Assembly (NCBI GenBank): GCA_023078685.1
Contig: JALGAS010000002.1
Span: 2,232,001-2,296,000, forward strand
Origin: Neopestalotiopsis rosae
Taxonomy: Eukaryota; Ascomycota; Sordariomycetes; Amphisphaeriales; Sporocadaceae
Reading direction: 5' to 3'
Length of the DNA stretch: 64,000 nucleotides
Under the pieces are notes generated by a model that was not told the DNA's origin, made no database searches, and was given only the letters and a program-made list of their open reading frames with translations. The translations under genes and the position numbers were made by a program. Position 1 is the first letter of the stretch. Every line of letters begins with the position of its first letter. This document shows positions 11,317-25,328 of this stretch, piece after piece.

Positions 11317-12877
11317 GACTCCTTCCCTCCACTACTCAAGTCTGAGTGAAGACGGGTTAGTCGGCCAAAAGGCAGGACTTGAATATCTGTGCGCCGGCTT
11401 TTTGACGTGTGGTATTTGGGGGGCGAATCCGTCCTACACCGTTAGAACAAAGATGATTTGATCCCAAAGACGTGGCAAGTCAATTCCAACTGTATTTAAA
11501 TATTGACAGGAACAGCTTGGGAAGAAACATTAAACCAAGTTGTTATTTGCTTCAAAGTTTCGAATGCCGGCGCCAGCAGTCAAACTAGCAGTGATTCATA
11601 GAGTTGATTGCGCAGTAGAAGTTTCTGGTTGTCGCCTACCATTCACCCACCCATAGGGCTGAGTCTCATCATGTGACGCGCTAGCTGGCTCCGGGTAGTA
11701 CGCAGGTAGGTAGCTCAGCTGCTAAAGAATCTCCAGTCACTGGCCATCACTGTGACTGTGGGCCGATGCACATACGTACAGTGATTCATTGACTGTTCGT
11801 TGGTCAAACGGGGCCAAAGGAATAATTGTGTATGACTCAATAATGTTGTATACTCGATGGCTTCTCGTTTCCTTTCTGTGTTCTTCTCCCATGTCTTTCT
11901 ATGCCCTAAAGCCACCACCTTCTCACCCATTTACACATTGTCTCAAATCATGGCACTAATCGAGCATTCAAGTATTCGTGACATGTCTCATTTGGAATTT
12001 TTATTATACACTTTTTGGCTTTTTTTCCCTTCTTCCTTCTTTTGATTCCCATATCCACTTCCAATCCGCTTCAAATCCAATGCTAGCTGTGTGTATATAT
12101 GCATAATAACAAATGTATCAGGGTATCGTGAGCGCTCAACGACCACCTACAGCTACAATCTTTTCCCTCCTTGGGCCAGCTGATCGGCAGGCAAGTCACG
12201 GAACTGCCAAGTCCGAACTCGCACCCAATACCTTAAATCAACAACCAACTGGCCCCTCTTTCCCTTTGTATTGCAAAGTGCTGCAGTCCTACAAGACTGC
12301 GCCAAGAATCGCCGATCATGGTAGAAACAGCAGTCCCCCCTCATGACCAACCTTTTCTGGGGGGGTAGCATAACGTATGGATAGGTAGGTGTTTCTCGTA
12401 CGTATGGATCTCTGCATGGCCCCCAATATGCAAGTCGTGTCCCTCTACGGCGCATTACATTGCATGTGCTGATTGAGTTGCCGCTATGTGTGTAATGTAA
12501 GCTGGCTGACAGCAGCTGCAATGAGTTCGTAAAATCGTCCATTTCAGGCAGCCGCTTCCATTCACCGACAAGAATGGTCAAGGTGCAGTGCGACGAGTAT
12601 TGGCTGGAAGGTTCCCCCAACATGTGCGAGACTGGCAATCGCTATTGCCAGACAGGCGGATACCAAAAGCGACTGCGCGACATAGTCGATCATCTGTTGA
12701 CCGAGTTGTGAGACCTTGGTTCTTTTCTGTGTGTGCTTAAATCAGCTCTAGTTCATAATGGCTACTAGCTAATTGCTAATAGCCACTATGAAAGAGTTGT
12801 TTGCTTGCACGTGTTTACTTGAGAGCTCGGAAGTTTGAAGTAATACTGCCATCGAGCCATGTAGATTTGTCCTTTCT
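11317..12877. other. Intergenic region, no gene seen
   Basis: About 1.56 kb upstream of YVH1 and downstream of the C2H2 gene. It must contain the YVH1 promoter and the 3' UTR of the C2H2 gene. A minus-strand ORF of 161 codons (12153-12638) has no domain or codon-use support. A GTAGGTA heptamer lies at 11706-11712. Confidence 0.45.
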
Positions 12878-14833
12878 TCAGCGTGGCTGAGGAGGCTCCT
12901 CCTCAATCATACAAGCAGTCTCGAGCATGTTGGTCCATTTACCGCTTGTGCCTGCGTGACTGTGCTTGAGATGTTGTCGGAAGTGGTCAGCACGGAAAAA
13001 CTTCTTGCTCGAATTGCATTCTCGGAACTTGTGAACCTCTTGGAGATGGCGGAGCCTGTCGTCCCAGTCCTGTTCGGTTGAGTGACGCGCGCGACCAGCA
13101 CCACCGCTGCGGAGGAATTCTTCGCCGCAATAGCCACATGCGTCAGCTTCACCAGGGCGGTTTGTGCTCTCGTGGAATGCTTTGTCATAACCCGCGAGAT
13201 GAAGCGCTGAGCATGACCAGCTGTGCCGCCGGACGTGCAAGCTATTCTGGTGGCGTTCCGCCTCGTTTTTATTTTTGAAGCGGTTGCCGCAAAAAGAGCA
13301 TTCATATTGCTTTTCGGCCGCGTGAGCACTAGGCGGATGTCAGCAAACTGACATCGGGGCAAATTGGGAGCCCCACAGCGGCTCGGACGGGGGACGGTAA
13401 TAGGAACCGCAATGGGAGAAACTTACCTTAGCTCTTCGGCTGTCTCAAACTTCTTTGGTTTCTTTGGACAGCACTCGCACATGTAGAAGCCTTGAATGCG
13501 GGGGATGCTGGCCTTTGGCAGCTCAGTCAGCTTCCGCGGAGAAGACAAGGGCCGGCTCTCGCTAAGTTGGCGCTGGTGTGGAATACGTGATATAGCACTC
13601 CGAGGTGAATGTGTCAGCGAAATTGGCGTAGTAAAAGGTGAGTTGCAGATGCCATCGACTGGGGACATTGCTCCAGGCGACAATCCTCCTGGGGACCTTC
13701 GACCAAATGATCCCGTCATGCTCGTGGTGCTTGTGGCGGTAAGGGGAAGCGACGACATGTATGAGTTGGTGCTTCGGCCAAGAGATGGCAAGTTTTGAGG
13801 GATTGTAAGTCTAGGCGTTGGCGAAGCCCTCGAAGCACCTTCTCGACGTCGGAGCAATTCACCGGCGCCAGGAAGCCCTTGCAAGCTGGATTCCTCACCC
13901 AGCGGCGAAGATGCACGTCGTTTTTGCCCAGCAGTGTGATAATCCATTTGTGATGTAGACATGCCCGCATCCTCCATGGGGAAATCAGCGTCTTCTGGGT
14001 AACTGCCCTGGGTAGAAATGGTGGCATCATCAGCTATGGACCCGCTGTTGGTCCTCCTTGACCGATGAGGCGGCGAGCGATCTAGGTCGGCATGCTCACG
14101 GGCGCCCAAGCCCAGGGTCAACGCGCTTCGTACTGGGACGACGGGACCCTCGCCTAGTTTTCGAATCGGTAGTGACATTGGCCCACGTGGATCGGCAGTA
14201 ATCTGTCGTGGCACAGTCTCGTTCAAGGAGTTGCTGAAAGGACCCCTTCTTGGAGGCGATCGATTGTCCAACGCCCTTCGACTATCAAACTTCTTCAGCA
14301 TGGATGAATCCAGATCACTGGCAGGCTTGAATTTGAATTGATCGTGAGACATGAACATGGTCTTCGCTCCGGTATCCTGAGGATAGTCCCTACATACGCA
14401 GGTTATTGTTAGCAAGCATGTTATAACGACCGTACTCGAATAATTTGCAAACCATCCTGACTTACAGAGACATGAGACTGTGGTAGCCCTCATCTCGATC
14501 ATTTGCTCGAAATTCCCGTCTCTCCCTCGGGCTATTATCCAAGCTACTGTAACTGCCCAGGCTGTTGCCCTTGAAGTGGAACTCTCGAGGCTGGTAGCTA
14601 CCATGCTGGTGGTTTTCCATAGGAAACCTCGGGGGTGGTAATGGTGGAGGGGCCCTGTCGTCTTCTGTCTGCTGGCGTCCGTTGCTAATATCCCTTGCCA
14701 TCGAACCTGGGGTGAATTGTTGCGAGGAAAATGGTTGAGGAGCCCTAGCCTCTCTGTTATATCTTTCAAAGGAATCGGCGTATAGGTCAGGGCCGCCACC
14801 CGTCCTCCTCGTGGAGAATCCCGGTATCGCCAT
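12878..14833 (-). CDS. C2H2-type zinc-finger protein, probable transcription factor
   Basis: Three exons (14833-14466, 14389-13427, 13328-12878) encode 593 residues. The introns are 75 and 98 bases with GTAAGT donors. Residues 1-400 are low-complexity and Ser/Pro/Arg-rich, typical of disordered regulatory regions. The C-terminal third carries the cysteine/histidine modules. The first, CECCPKKPKKFETAEEL-SAH, is split by intron 2; next comes ECSFCGNRF with a following HQNSLH; then ACGYCGEEF with HLQEVH; and last ECNSSKKFFRADHFRQHLKHSH. Joining exon 3 restores a complete first finger, supporting the splice. It resembles the conserved but poorly characterised C2H2 proteins of Sordariomycetes; the DNA target is unknown. 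It borders the 22 kb gene desert, so its promoter may be unusually long. Nuclear location is inferred. Confidence 0.85.
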
Positions 14834-15670
14834 TGTGACTTATATAGTTGTTAGGTTGTACTTTTTCTTTCCTCCGCTCCGGCCGTGCAGGACTAGTAGT
14901 ATTGCGGAAGAGAATATAGTTCTTCTCGACGGCTCAATGATCCACTTGCCCCGACGGCAGCTTTCCTTGTAGCATGAACAGCTGAATCAGATTAAGGATT
15001 GGCCGAAGTAGGTACGTTGCGTCGGTAGTTGATCGTGGTTTGTGTGCACTGCAAGCTGGGAAGCAAGCACATATGGAGCTTTTGGCTACCTCAATTTTGA
15101 TATTTCAAATATTTGTTGGTCTTGATTGCCTCGGCAGGGGAGAATTGATTCGTATATGTCGTCGTGTGCCGTTTCCGAGGGATCAAGTACAATGTTGCAG
15201 GAGTTGTTGGTGGAATTGGTCGAATCGGCGGTCCCGGTGTAATGGACTTTTTGAGGCGCAGTCGACCCTTGTGCTGCAGAGGGTTTTGCTGGTGTGTATT
15301 TGAAAGAGTATTAGAGCGAGGGCGAACAGTTCATACTGCGTCGGAAAACCTTGTTGTTGCCCAAGCACAAAAAAATACTAGACAAAATCGAATGATAAAA
15401 TAAAAAGACAAGGATGGTAATGGAAAGAGCAAATGCAAAGAATAAAATAATATCCAAGGTTTGCAAGCTTGTTCTGAGCGAGTACGTTCGGATCTTTCCT
15501 TCCTTCCTTTCGAGATTTGAGACCTCTGGTTCACTGACTGACAGCTGCGACCTTTCGGGGCAAAACCAATCCACACACACTGGACACACAGGCTGGACGG
15601 GACGGGCGATGACGGCAATCTTTTTTGAGGCAGCCCGGCAACGAGACACTGGACTGGTAGATGTACTGGC

Positions 15671-15700
<30 letters not shown>
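15671..15700. repeat. (TTTC)n microsatellite
   Basis: About seven tandem TTTC/CTTT units without interruption, in the transcribed-strand upstream region of the C2H2 gene. Confidence 0.95.
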
Positions 15701-15701
<1 letters not shown>

Positions 15702-16111
15702 GTTACCTCCCAGCACAAAAAGATATGGCAAGAAAAGAAAAATAATTAAATAACTTGTGAGCGCAAGGCAAGAAAAAAGTCCACGGTTCAGATAGAGACT
15801 ATGTATGTCAATCTGGTTTGTCTGGTACGATGGCCGAGTATGGATGTATTATGGGATCTTGCTGAAGGAGGGGCGCGACGTCCATATTATTTAGTCTGAC
15901 CTTTTCTTGGGGGACTTGCTTGCTGCCCACGCCGCTGCTCTGCTTCAGCCCTTTTTCTCTTCCATGTCGCAGGGTCTCAGGTTCCAAAGGGCATGGGCTG
16001 GGGTCGGACGGCTCACTAGCACTAGCGCCCTACAGGGAAGCGTGCTAGGTAGTGTAATGTTCTGTCTGGGTGGCCAGCAGAGCGGCGGCAGCAGCAGGCG
16101 GGTCCTGACTG

Positions 16112-16131
16112 GGCTGGCTGGCTGGCTGGCT
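16112..16131. repeat. (GGCT)5 microsatellite
   Basis: Five perfect tandem GGCT units, followed at once by a GGGTAGGGTAGGTA stretch. Confidence 0.95.
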
Positions 16132-19100
16132 GGGTAGGGTAGGTACATCCAATGCTGCTGGCTTGCGCTGCACTTCAAGCCTGGCCTAACACTATCCACT
16201 GACGTTACCACCCCTGTGATGAATGTCATTCAAACTGTCGGCTGCGGTACACTTTAGGTCGGGGGTGGGAATCAATGGGATGATGGGATCGGGATGGATG
16301 GGGGGTGCGCTGCAGTTTGGGTAGACTGGTAGGTACCCAGTGAGTAAGTGGTCCCGCAAGAGGAGCACCTTGCCATGCAAGGTCAACTGCCTGCCTCTCA
16401 CTTGACTACCACTACAGAAAGTAATGTCGGTACCTCGCAAAGTACCTGCTCCCCACGGTAGGGGTGGCAGAATAGGTACATGACCGCTGGGTCTCGCTCT
16501 TTGACTGGAGTCTGGTCTGGTGTAGGATAAATCAATGTACATGGCGTGTCTAGTGGTCAGGTCCGTTTAGGTACGTATTCCGGTAGAGTCGCACTGGGAC
16601 TGCAACTCCAGGCATGTAGGTAGCAGTCGCAGTCTGCAGACGCTCAATTCACTTGTCCTCTCCTTCTGCTCTGTTTATCGCCCTTGCCCGCCCGCACGCA
16701 ACACCCATCAATGCCATGCCGTTGCCGCCATGCTCGCGCTTGTTCTAGTCCTTCTTTGGAGAAATGTCTCGAGTACCTCGGATTCTATGTTCATTTTCAA
16801 CGTCCAGCCCAAAAATTGCCGCAAAACCCAAGAAGAATACCTCAGCTCGTTGTACCTCTAATTCTTTGCATATAGTCATGCCTCTGCCCTATCTGTTATC
16901 GCCCATCGACTTCTGTATAGTCAATTGATGCCAAACTCATTCTGTCGTGACCTTCAAGCAAATAAAGTATAAAGGCGACTATTGATCTATTTCAAGCATC
17001 ACCGTTGGGCAAATGTACTTTGATGCAATAATCATCAATAATCAGTACACTTGTAATCATTGTTCATTATTGGTTCCAATTTCAATGCGGTCGGTCAGAG
17101 CATTTATTTCCAATTCTGCAGCTTGCCAAATGGCAATACACTGCACATGGTGCATATATTCCGTAGGTGGTAGTGTGTCAATGTCGGACCCTCCAACACG
17201 ATGGTCACGGTCTACCAATCCATGCCTGCGTGTCTGCCAGCCAGCCTACCTACCACACACCACGCATAATGCAATGAAAGCAAACGACGACCCCTCCTCA
17301 GCCCTGTGCGCTTCTTCTTACGTGACAGAAATGCAAGCTCCATATTGGCGACAGCCGGGAAGCCGTTTCCTTTGAGGCAGATCGAATGTCCCTCGATCTC
17401 TTCTCTCCTTGCCTCTCGTGTGCGATACACACGTGTAGCCCACGTTGTGGTCACAATCGCCACCAGATCTGCCTTACAGACTTGCATAGTACACACGCTA
17501 CCGAGCCTCTATCGCACGACTATATCTAGTATATGTGCGGGCGATTCGATCCCGCTCGCTCTGAACAAATAAGATAATGCCAATCCCATCAATACATACT
17601 GGCTCGACTGGCCCCAGATAATAGTAGGTAGCTTACATAACCGGACTCTGGAACGTCACTTGCGGGCCCTTGGCGAGCTTGGTACCAGGCCGACACCCAC
17701 CGGCGCCCATACTAAACGCATAGCTTCCGCTACCTTTTCCGCTGCGGGCTACACGATCCGCATATATATTTTGCAATTTGTGGAGCGAAATACCATTAAT
17801 CATAGTGGAAAAAAAAAAAGAGGCGTCGGTCGAGTCTGCCGCCGAAAGTCCCATTTCTGAATCTCGTTGCCCGTATTCGATCTATTGCAATCGTCGTGAT
17901 TGGAAGAAAGGGGCCGAACATGGGCAAACTAGTGTAGTTTCAGGGACTTCTTTCTACTTTTCTTTTCTCTCCGAGCCGAGGTTCAACTGCCTTGTTACAT
18001 ATTGCTCCTACGCTACTATTGCAAGTCGGAGATTCAGCAATAAACTTGATCCACCGTTGGGAACGCTCGTAATAACTTGTCCCAGTGAGATGGATGGCAG
18101 GGCAAAGGCAATCACACTGGTAAGGCCTGCCCTGCGCCCTACCTGGCCCAAGGCTGGATCTTTCTCCGGGTCAGAATTCATCCATTCAAATCAATCTACG
18201 TACCTCTCCACGCGATAAACTATCTACACAGCCCAGTGCCACTGCGAGATTGGGACAAGAATTTTAGGGTCTGGCTGATTACACTGCAAATCACAGTCGA
18301 GTCTACTTTGCCCCACTATACAGGTGTGTATACTATAACCCAGGGTCAGAAAAATGGTGAATTTCAGCCCTAATCAAGAGGCGCATGCCGATACTCCCAT
18401 GGTTTCCATGAGGCAAACACGTTTTCTCGAGTATGCAGACTTCTTTTTTAGGGTATCAGCGTCGTCAGACTCTGGCGTAGTGTCTGCCAGCTGCTTGGCT
18501 TGCGAATAGTAGACTCTCAGACTCTCTATGCGAGTTTTAATTGTCCATGGAAAAGCCGTTTTTGGCCTCCCTCGGATCATGTCAGCTCGTGTCACTACCG
18601 TTGGCGAGTAATGCTCCTAGAGGGCCATGATTACCGGCGCCACCACTTATTACGACGACAACAGACCACATTACCTTCTTGCGCAAAACCGCCAAGGCTC
18701 AGTTCTTTTGGATCGTATCCCTACACTACTACACTATCATAACACACTTCCACACTTACACACACACATATGCTGATATGCAACCTCCTTACTTGGTGCC
18801 GGCATCGAGAGTCGGCCTTATGCATGTAATGGTTGCCGGTCATATTGGAGAGAAAGTCCCCCTCCTAGTCCCGCAACAAGTGCCGACTTGGGTAAAGTCG
18901 CCTCCCCACTACTAAGCGGGATACTATGTATGGCCGGAACTCTACATCAATGTGTTTTGGGCTGCCAGTCATTCTCCGGAGGAGGCTACTGATTTCGGAG
19001 ATGTAGTCTTCGTGAAATGCTGGGTTCGTCGGGAAAAGGGGTGTGCAAACTCAATTGTATCAATCGATTAGCTTACGCATCTGCGACGCGGCGCATCGTT

Positions 19101-22100
19101 TCTCTTAGGCATTCATACGATGCGGACCATGCCTAGAAGGGCAGTCATCCCGCTACATTAAGATTCGACGGCTCTTGAGACGATCGTGTTTCTAGTGCGA
19201 AATCAACTTGAATGTTCTACGTTTTCTTGCAGCTGTCGATCGATAGACGATGGCATACCGAGCCTCTGGATATTACAATCATAGTACTTTGGGACAGAAA
19301 TAAAGTAGAATTGGTCCCTTCGAGAAATAAAATCGGAATATCCGCTCCAATGAGAAGGGTCGAGTCAGTAATTGGTGTTGCAATGAAAGACATGGACAAG
19401 CACATGAGATGAGCTGGGCACGGTCTGCAGCCTGCCGATCGCAGTAGGCATCTGCAAATGGGCAGAATCTGATTTCTACCACGTGCGTGGAATCTAGTCG
19501 TCATAGACTGTTTATATGGCTCTCACCATTTATCACCTGCGGTCTGCGTTTCGCGAAATCAATCTCTGCATGTATCATCAGAAACGGAAGGAAAAAGCAA
19601 CGATTGAGAAACATTGATGAGAGAGAATGTGCAGGCAGGGTTCATCGTCCGTCCCAGTCAGCCTCGCTCGCTCACGTTCCCCCCAAGGGCCAAGGGCCCT
19701 TTTCACCACACTCAGCCCTACAGCCCAGTCGCAAGCTCAATCGCGCCGCATCTGATGGGCTTCCGTCATCAGGCAGGGATCGGCATGCTACACGATGGTA
19801 CAAGAAAATAACTGTACGGCACAGCACATTAACTCACTTGGCTATTACCTTCCTACATAGTATATACGCTGCCTTACACCAATGACCCCGACCGACTAAA
19901 CGGCCAGAGAAGCAAAGCAAAAAACTCTCCCAAGACTAAAAATCGCCCGGCCTGTACTGTAGGAATTGAGAAAAATGGATACACGCATAATCACCATCAC
20001 TGGCAATGGCCAAAACTCCCGTGCAGCATGTCGTTATGGAGCAAGAGTCAGCAGACGCCTGACGCTAACTTACGAGGGCGTTTTTACAAGGCTCAAATTG
20101 TATGCACTTCACCACAGGCGCGCGTGTATAATACGTTATGGTATAGGTGAGCTGTCAAGAAGGAGTATGCGCATGTCCAAAAGTCGGAGTTTGGCCCCAT
20201 CGTCCGTGCAACGTGCAACCACAATTCAGAGCACAGCATTTGACCAAGAACCAGACCGCTTGTCTTAGTTGTGTTGCCAAGAGAATATGGAAATATCCGT
20301 TTGTTACTGTTGCTGCTGCTGTTCTTCTTTCTTTTTCCCCTTTGCCCCTTTGCCCTCTTCTGCATGAGAAGCACCAATTGGAAGTTTGATCTCGAGTCTT
20401 GACATTTCATCTTGTTCTAGATCGTGTGCTTGAACGCGTCTATTACAGACTACAGTAGTGCACAGCGGCAGGTCGGCTGCAACGAACCGCATTACGCCGG
20501 ACGCCGGTTGGGATGTTGCCGCTACTACTGATTCGAATAAAAAAAAAAGGCGCCATCGTCCCAAGGTCCGTCTCGGAAGCAACTGACGAAATGGACTTTC
20601 AGCTCCTTGGACCTGGGCCGCCCAGAGACAAGCTAGTGTCGAAGCCTTGCAAGGTCAGATCGGAGATAGAGAGTCAAGCGCCATTTTTTTTTCTCACGGC
20701 GTACCATACATACAGACTACTGTACTGCCAGTGTGTCTGTGTATGGAACGGTGTCACGATGCTCGGCAGCTCGGAATCTTGAGGGGCTCTTTCAATTTAG
20801 GTCCACTGTGGATAAGCTCGCTTGCTGCTTCGCGCTTGTCCATTTTGTGTCTCCATCTCCAGTCCCGACGGGGGTTGAGAGAGGGGAAAAGGAGGAGTTC
20901 TGAAGCAAGATCCAGCCTTGTCGAAATCTCACCGTTTCAGTGCATCAACTAGACTAAGATTGTACACATCTTACCTCCGTCTGCTCCATAAAAATATACC
21001 ATGTACATATGCAGACAGACAATGGGGGAGAACGCTCATTGTCGTTGTGCTGCCAGCTGCCCCCTCTAGGACATGGGACTGAGGACCTGCCGTCCCAAAT
21101 TGAGAGACATCCTCGGAGTCGGTATATCGAACCTTCCCCCACCCCGGCAGTGATGCTGACTTACTGGCCGCGACCTCGGGAACTGATTGACTGAGGACTG
21201 ACATGATTTGACCGATGGACTGACTCTGGTCATTCAGGTACCCGCCAAGGAATTGCTCACTTGGATTTAGATTGAACAGACGGTAGTTGAGGGATCAGAC
21301 AAGCCCGGTCAACATACAACGCACGACACATACTTCCACGCGACCGCGCAATGCACGATGCGATCGCCCAGATGTAGGAACGTAGTTATATCCAAAGACA
21401 GTATAGCTTCTGAGCTTAAAACGAGAGTCGTGGTCCCGATTCATGGAACTTGCCGTCGGGGGAAGATGCGAAAACCTGGGGCATGTCGTTCAATCAATCG
21501 ACGAGACAAGAAAGAAAGGGACTCTATCGAACAAATCCCAACACCAGCCTAACATGATACACTAAAATCGACCCAAGCGGTGCTAAAACAACCGCCAGCC
21601 AAAACGGTTCGGCGACCATCCTGCTTGTCATGCAGGGCCATTTGCTTCGAGAAGCCCTTTGTCAGCCCTTTTCCATGGTACTATTCATTCCAAAACAACG
21701 ACCTCCTCTTATTAATAGTCGCGCTACTACGACCACATTACTAGCCTCCGAGGAATTAGCAGTATTCGTGTCGTTCGCTGGACTCTATCATTAAAATCAT
21801 CGGTGAACGATGAATTGATTCTCGGAGCACGGTTCATTTTACCGTTCAGTAATCATGTCATGTGGGCGGGCGGGTTGGTTGGCCACTGGTTGATGACTTA
21901 TCCAAATACTGCCACTTCACTTGCCCATTTTCAGTTTCGTAGCCATGATGGATTTTGAGCGGGTCGGTGATGATGCACGGCAGTTATACTACTGCTACAC
22001 ACCGAGTTTGCTAGTGTACGGACGGGCCTCTGCACTCTTGCTGTCATGCATCAGGGCATTCGGCTGCTGGGATTACGAAAAATAAACGGCGTGGTCTTGT

Positions 22101-25100
22101 CGCATTCGATACCCAGCGGCTGTTCCTGTCCTGGTCCTCCAGTCCTGTCCCCTATTCCATCTCATTCCCACCAAACAGATCCCTTAAGCGAGGTCTTGTC
22201 TAAAACACGCACATCTCTACACTACTAATCATCAGACTGGGACCACGGTCTTTCCATGGATCCCCACCAGCAAAGGCGCTTGGTTCGTTGCGTTCAAGAT
22301 TCCCGGATCTTCACAGGGAAATTACATAGTATGACATTTCAAGCGCTGGCAAAGATTCGTGGGTGGGGAAATGCGGACGATGCGGAACTCTCTAAGGGAA
22401 AAGAAACGGTACGTTCACACCCTGATACGTAGTACATTTACCCAGCTGCCAGGCCATTGGGTAGGTACAACTTACAGTTCATTGATCATCGGCACGCGGC
22501 GCGACCATGGGTAATCTGGGTCGGTTGAGGCTTTGAACATCATCTTCATCTCCGAGTTCTGCGTTTCGGGGACGGAGGGACCCAGTAATACGTGCGAGAT
22601 GGCAGCACAGCATGGTCATTGAAACGAGACACTCCATGCCTCGTTAAAATACAGAGTAAGCCCAGCATCAGCCCGCCGGCAGTCGGGCAGCCTTGTCAGG
22701 CACATGGGTTGATTGTCATGCCCGGCATAGTCCATGTTATGGCATGTTCTGGCACGCCTTCTCGAAGGAAAGGGAAGGGTATTATCTGCCTAATCGACAC
22801 TAGATGGGGACTGCACTCTTGGAGGGCAACAGACGACGAAGAAAATTGGCCCCCAAATCCTCTCTCCCTTACCTAAGCCCCCCAGCTTCAAGCCCACTTA
22901 CCACTGCGTTTTCGAACTGCCGAAACTCTACCATGGCAGATTCCGAGCCCTGGAACGACGGCTTTCTTGCCAAAAAGAAGGTCTTTCAGCCAGCCCTACG
23001 GACGAGGCGCGGTCTTTTCTCGCATGAAGAAGCCAAGCTGGCAACCAACTTTCGCTCTCGCGTTCGCCGGGCTAGTCGGGGTGGGGCCAGAGGCTGCCTT
23101 TTCCAGGGGTGATAGAGTTCACGATAACGTAATGGCGGGAGTTGGACTATCGCCTTGGTAGTGTGCATAGCTGATCAAGCAGACAAAAGAAGAGACCCGC
23201 TCTCATCGCCGACGTGGGGATGGATACCAACTCAAGCAAAGGCCACTGATGAGGGCACTGACTGACCCAAGGAGAAGGAGACATAGGGTCAAATTGCACT
23301 GGAAATAAGAGAAGAATAGGAGTTTCTAGCGGTACTACTACTGGTCCTTCTGTGAGGCTCATTTGACCTCCACGAACCTTCTTTTTCCGATACCATGGTT
23401 TGAATGGTCCCGAGATGGCCAGTGCCGAGACCTAGCTATGAAACCATTAGTGCCCTTCTTTTACGTTCACCCTCATGCCATCACGACAGGCCATCCTGAC
23501 ATAGGGCCGAATAAAGAACAGACGATAGGCTAAGCTAAACAGTGAGATACCCCGAGTTCCCGAGCCCATCTTCCTGTCTTTTCGCATTTGTACGTTTATT
23601 CTGCTGCCTGCTAGTAATGCTCTCATGGTGATGGGATCATCGGTATGTAACAGCAATCCGTAGTGTATTTGCTGGCAAATATGCCCACTGATAGGCGGCC
23701 GCGTTGAGAGGGGGGTCCCCTCGGAGATGGAGATTGAGATTAAGATGTTAAGATCTTGGCCTACTCATGTACATACTTTGTACAACGTGGGCGACTTGAC
23801 TCTGAATGGTCACTTGCTTGGACATTGTCCCATAGGCTACTACTCCATATACCGCGATTACAGCACGTTACATGCAGCAAACCCCTCCATGATGAACCTA
23901 CCCAACGTATCATTTAGGCTTTTTCATTGCTATTATTATTATTGTGCTCATTATGTTGTGCTGCTCCTTTCCGGATTTGATGCTGTCTCCCGTCGCCCGA
24001 GCCCTCCCGCTTCTGCATGCGTTACACGTGCCGGGTGGCTGTGCAATGGTGATAGTCTCTCCTCTCTGCAAGACAAACCCCCGACTACTGTAGTAGTGCT
24101 GTCCATGTTGGCATGCTACCTATGTACGGCAAGTATCAAGTGTATGCAGAAGCAAATGATCATACTGCTACTATTACCAGTATTGGACTTAGCGCACGGC
24201 CAATCACATGCATTCACTCGTACAGCGCCAAGAAACATGGAGTATTGGTTCCCTCCACTGCCTTGTCATAGCGTGGCGCCCTACTGGGCCGGAAAGCCCA
24301 GCGATTCGCTCTTTTATTTTAAAAAAAATGTGGTGATTTACATGCCACATTTTGCATGCTTGCCTGCCTGCCTCTGCCTTGGTGATGGCAAAAACCCTGA
24401 CCAAGGCACAAGGCGCCGCATCTTTCTTTCTTTCTGGCTCAGCGACCACCGCGACCAATAGCATCGTGGCATTGACGCGGTATAGTTTGACTGGTAGGCA
24501 AAGTAGGAAGAGGCCCCCAGATCACTACTGCCACTCGCAGCGTCTAGTGTAGCATTAGCTAGGTTAGTTGTTTCCCCTTCTCCCTTCGTTGTCCATTCTC
24601 GGTAGATGCTCTCGGTTCGCATGACCCAAGCGAGAAGAGCCCCTGGTTCCGGTGGGGCCTTCTTTGTTCGCAGATCGGTCTACCCCCCACATTTGCCCCG
24701 CGGTCTTATTCTGTCTGGACAGGACCTAGGTATGAGAGTTGAATTTGGTTCGGTCGGGTCTTGCTCCTGCTCACTAGCCTACAGCCTACTAATCTGCGCC
24801 CTGAATTTTGGCGCCTAGTAGGTAAGGTAGGTGCTAGCCAGCAGCCAGCAGCAGCCCAGAAATCAGGACTTTCAGGACCCAAAAGCCCAAGGCCCAAGCA
24901 GCCAAGCAACCAAAGGCAGCCGCTGCCCAAGAAAAGGCGTTAGGGATTACCTCTCCGAGATTATGCTTGGTGCTGGCGACCTAAACCGAACAACCCTGGG
25001 CCTGGCTCTGTTCCAAACCATTTTCCGACACAGCGACAAGTTCGCATTTCCTTTTCACCCAGCACCATACTTAGCCCGCCCGTACACGTACTTGGGATAT

Positions 25101-25304
25101 GCCTACCTAGGAAGCAAGCAGCTCACGACTCATGACCGGCGCACTCTTCGGCCGTTCTTGACTTTTACAACTCCCGATGTCACCTGAACATGCGGCAATG
25201 CAAACTAGCGAGCCATGGAGAGAGAGACAAGCTCGACAAGCAGCGCAACGGCCGTGGAGCAAGGCAAGGCAGGTCAGGTCTAAAAAGATGCTCCAGGTTT
25301 AGGC

Positions 25305-25328
25305 CCAGGTCCAGGTCCAGGTCCAGGT
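25305..25328. repeat. (CCAGGT)4 tandem hexamer
   Basis: Four perfect CCAGGT units in the gene desert; a degenerate unit (CCAGGT-TT) lies just before. Confidence 0.9.

Noticed and set aside
12153..12638. Minus-strand ORF of 161 codons between YVH1 and the C2H2 gene
   Set aside because: No domain, no signal peptide, atypical composition and no splice partners.
17534..17560. Candidate tRNA box B (GCGATTCGATCCC)
   Set aside because: It does not match GGTTCGANTCC well, and I could not fold an acceptor stem or find a box A at the right distance.
23727..24461. Plus-strand ORF of 244 codons in the gene desert
   Set aside because: Translation is rich in Cys, Tyr and Leu runs with no domain, no coherent hydrophobic pattern and no upstream or splice support; best explained as a chance open frame.
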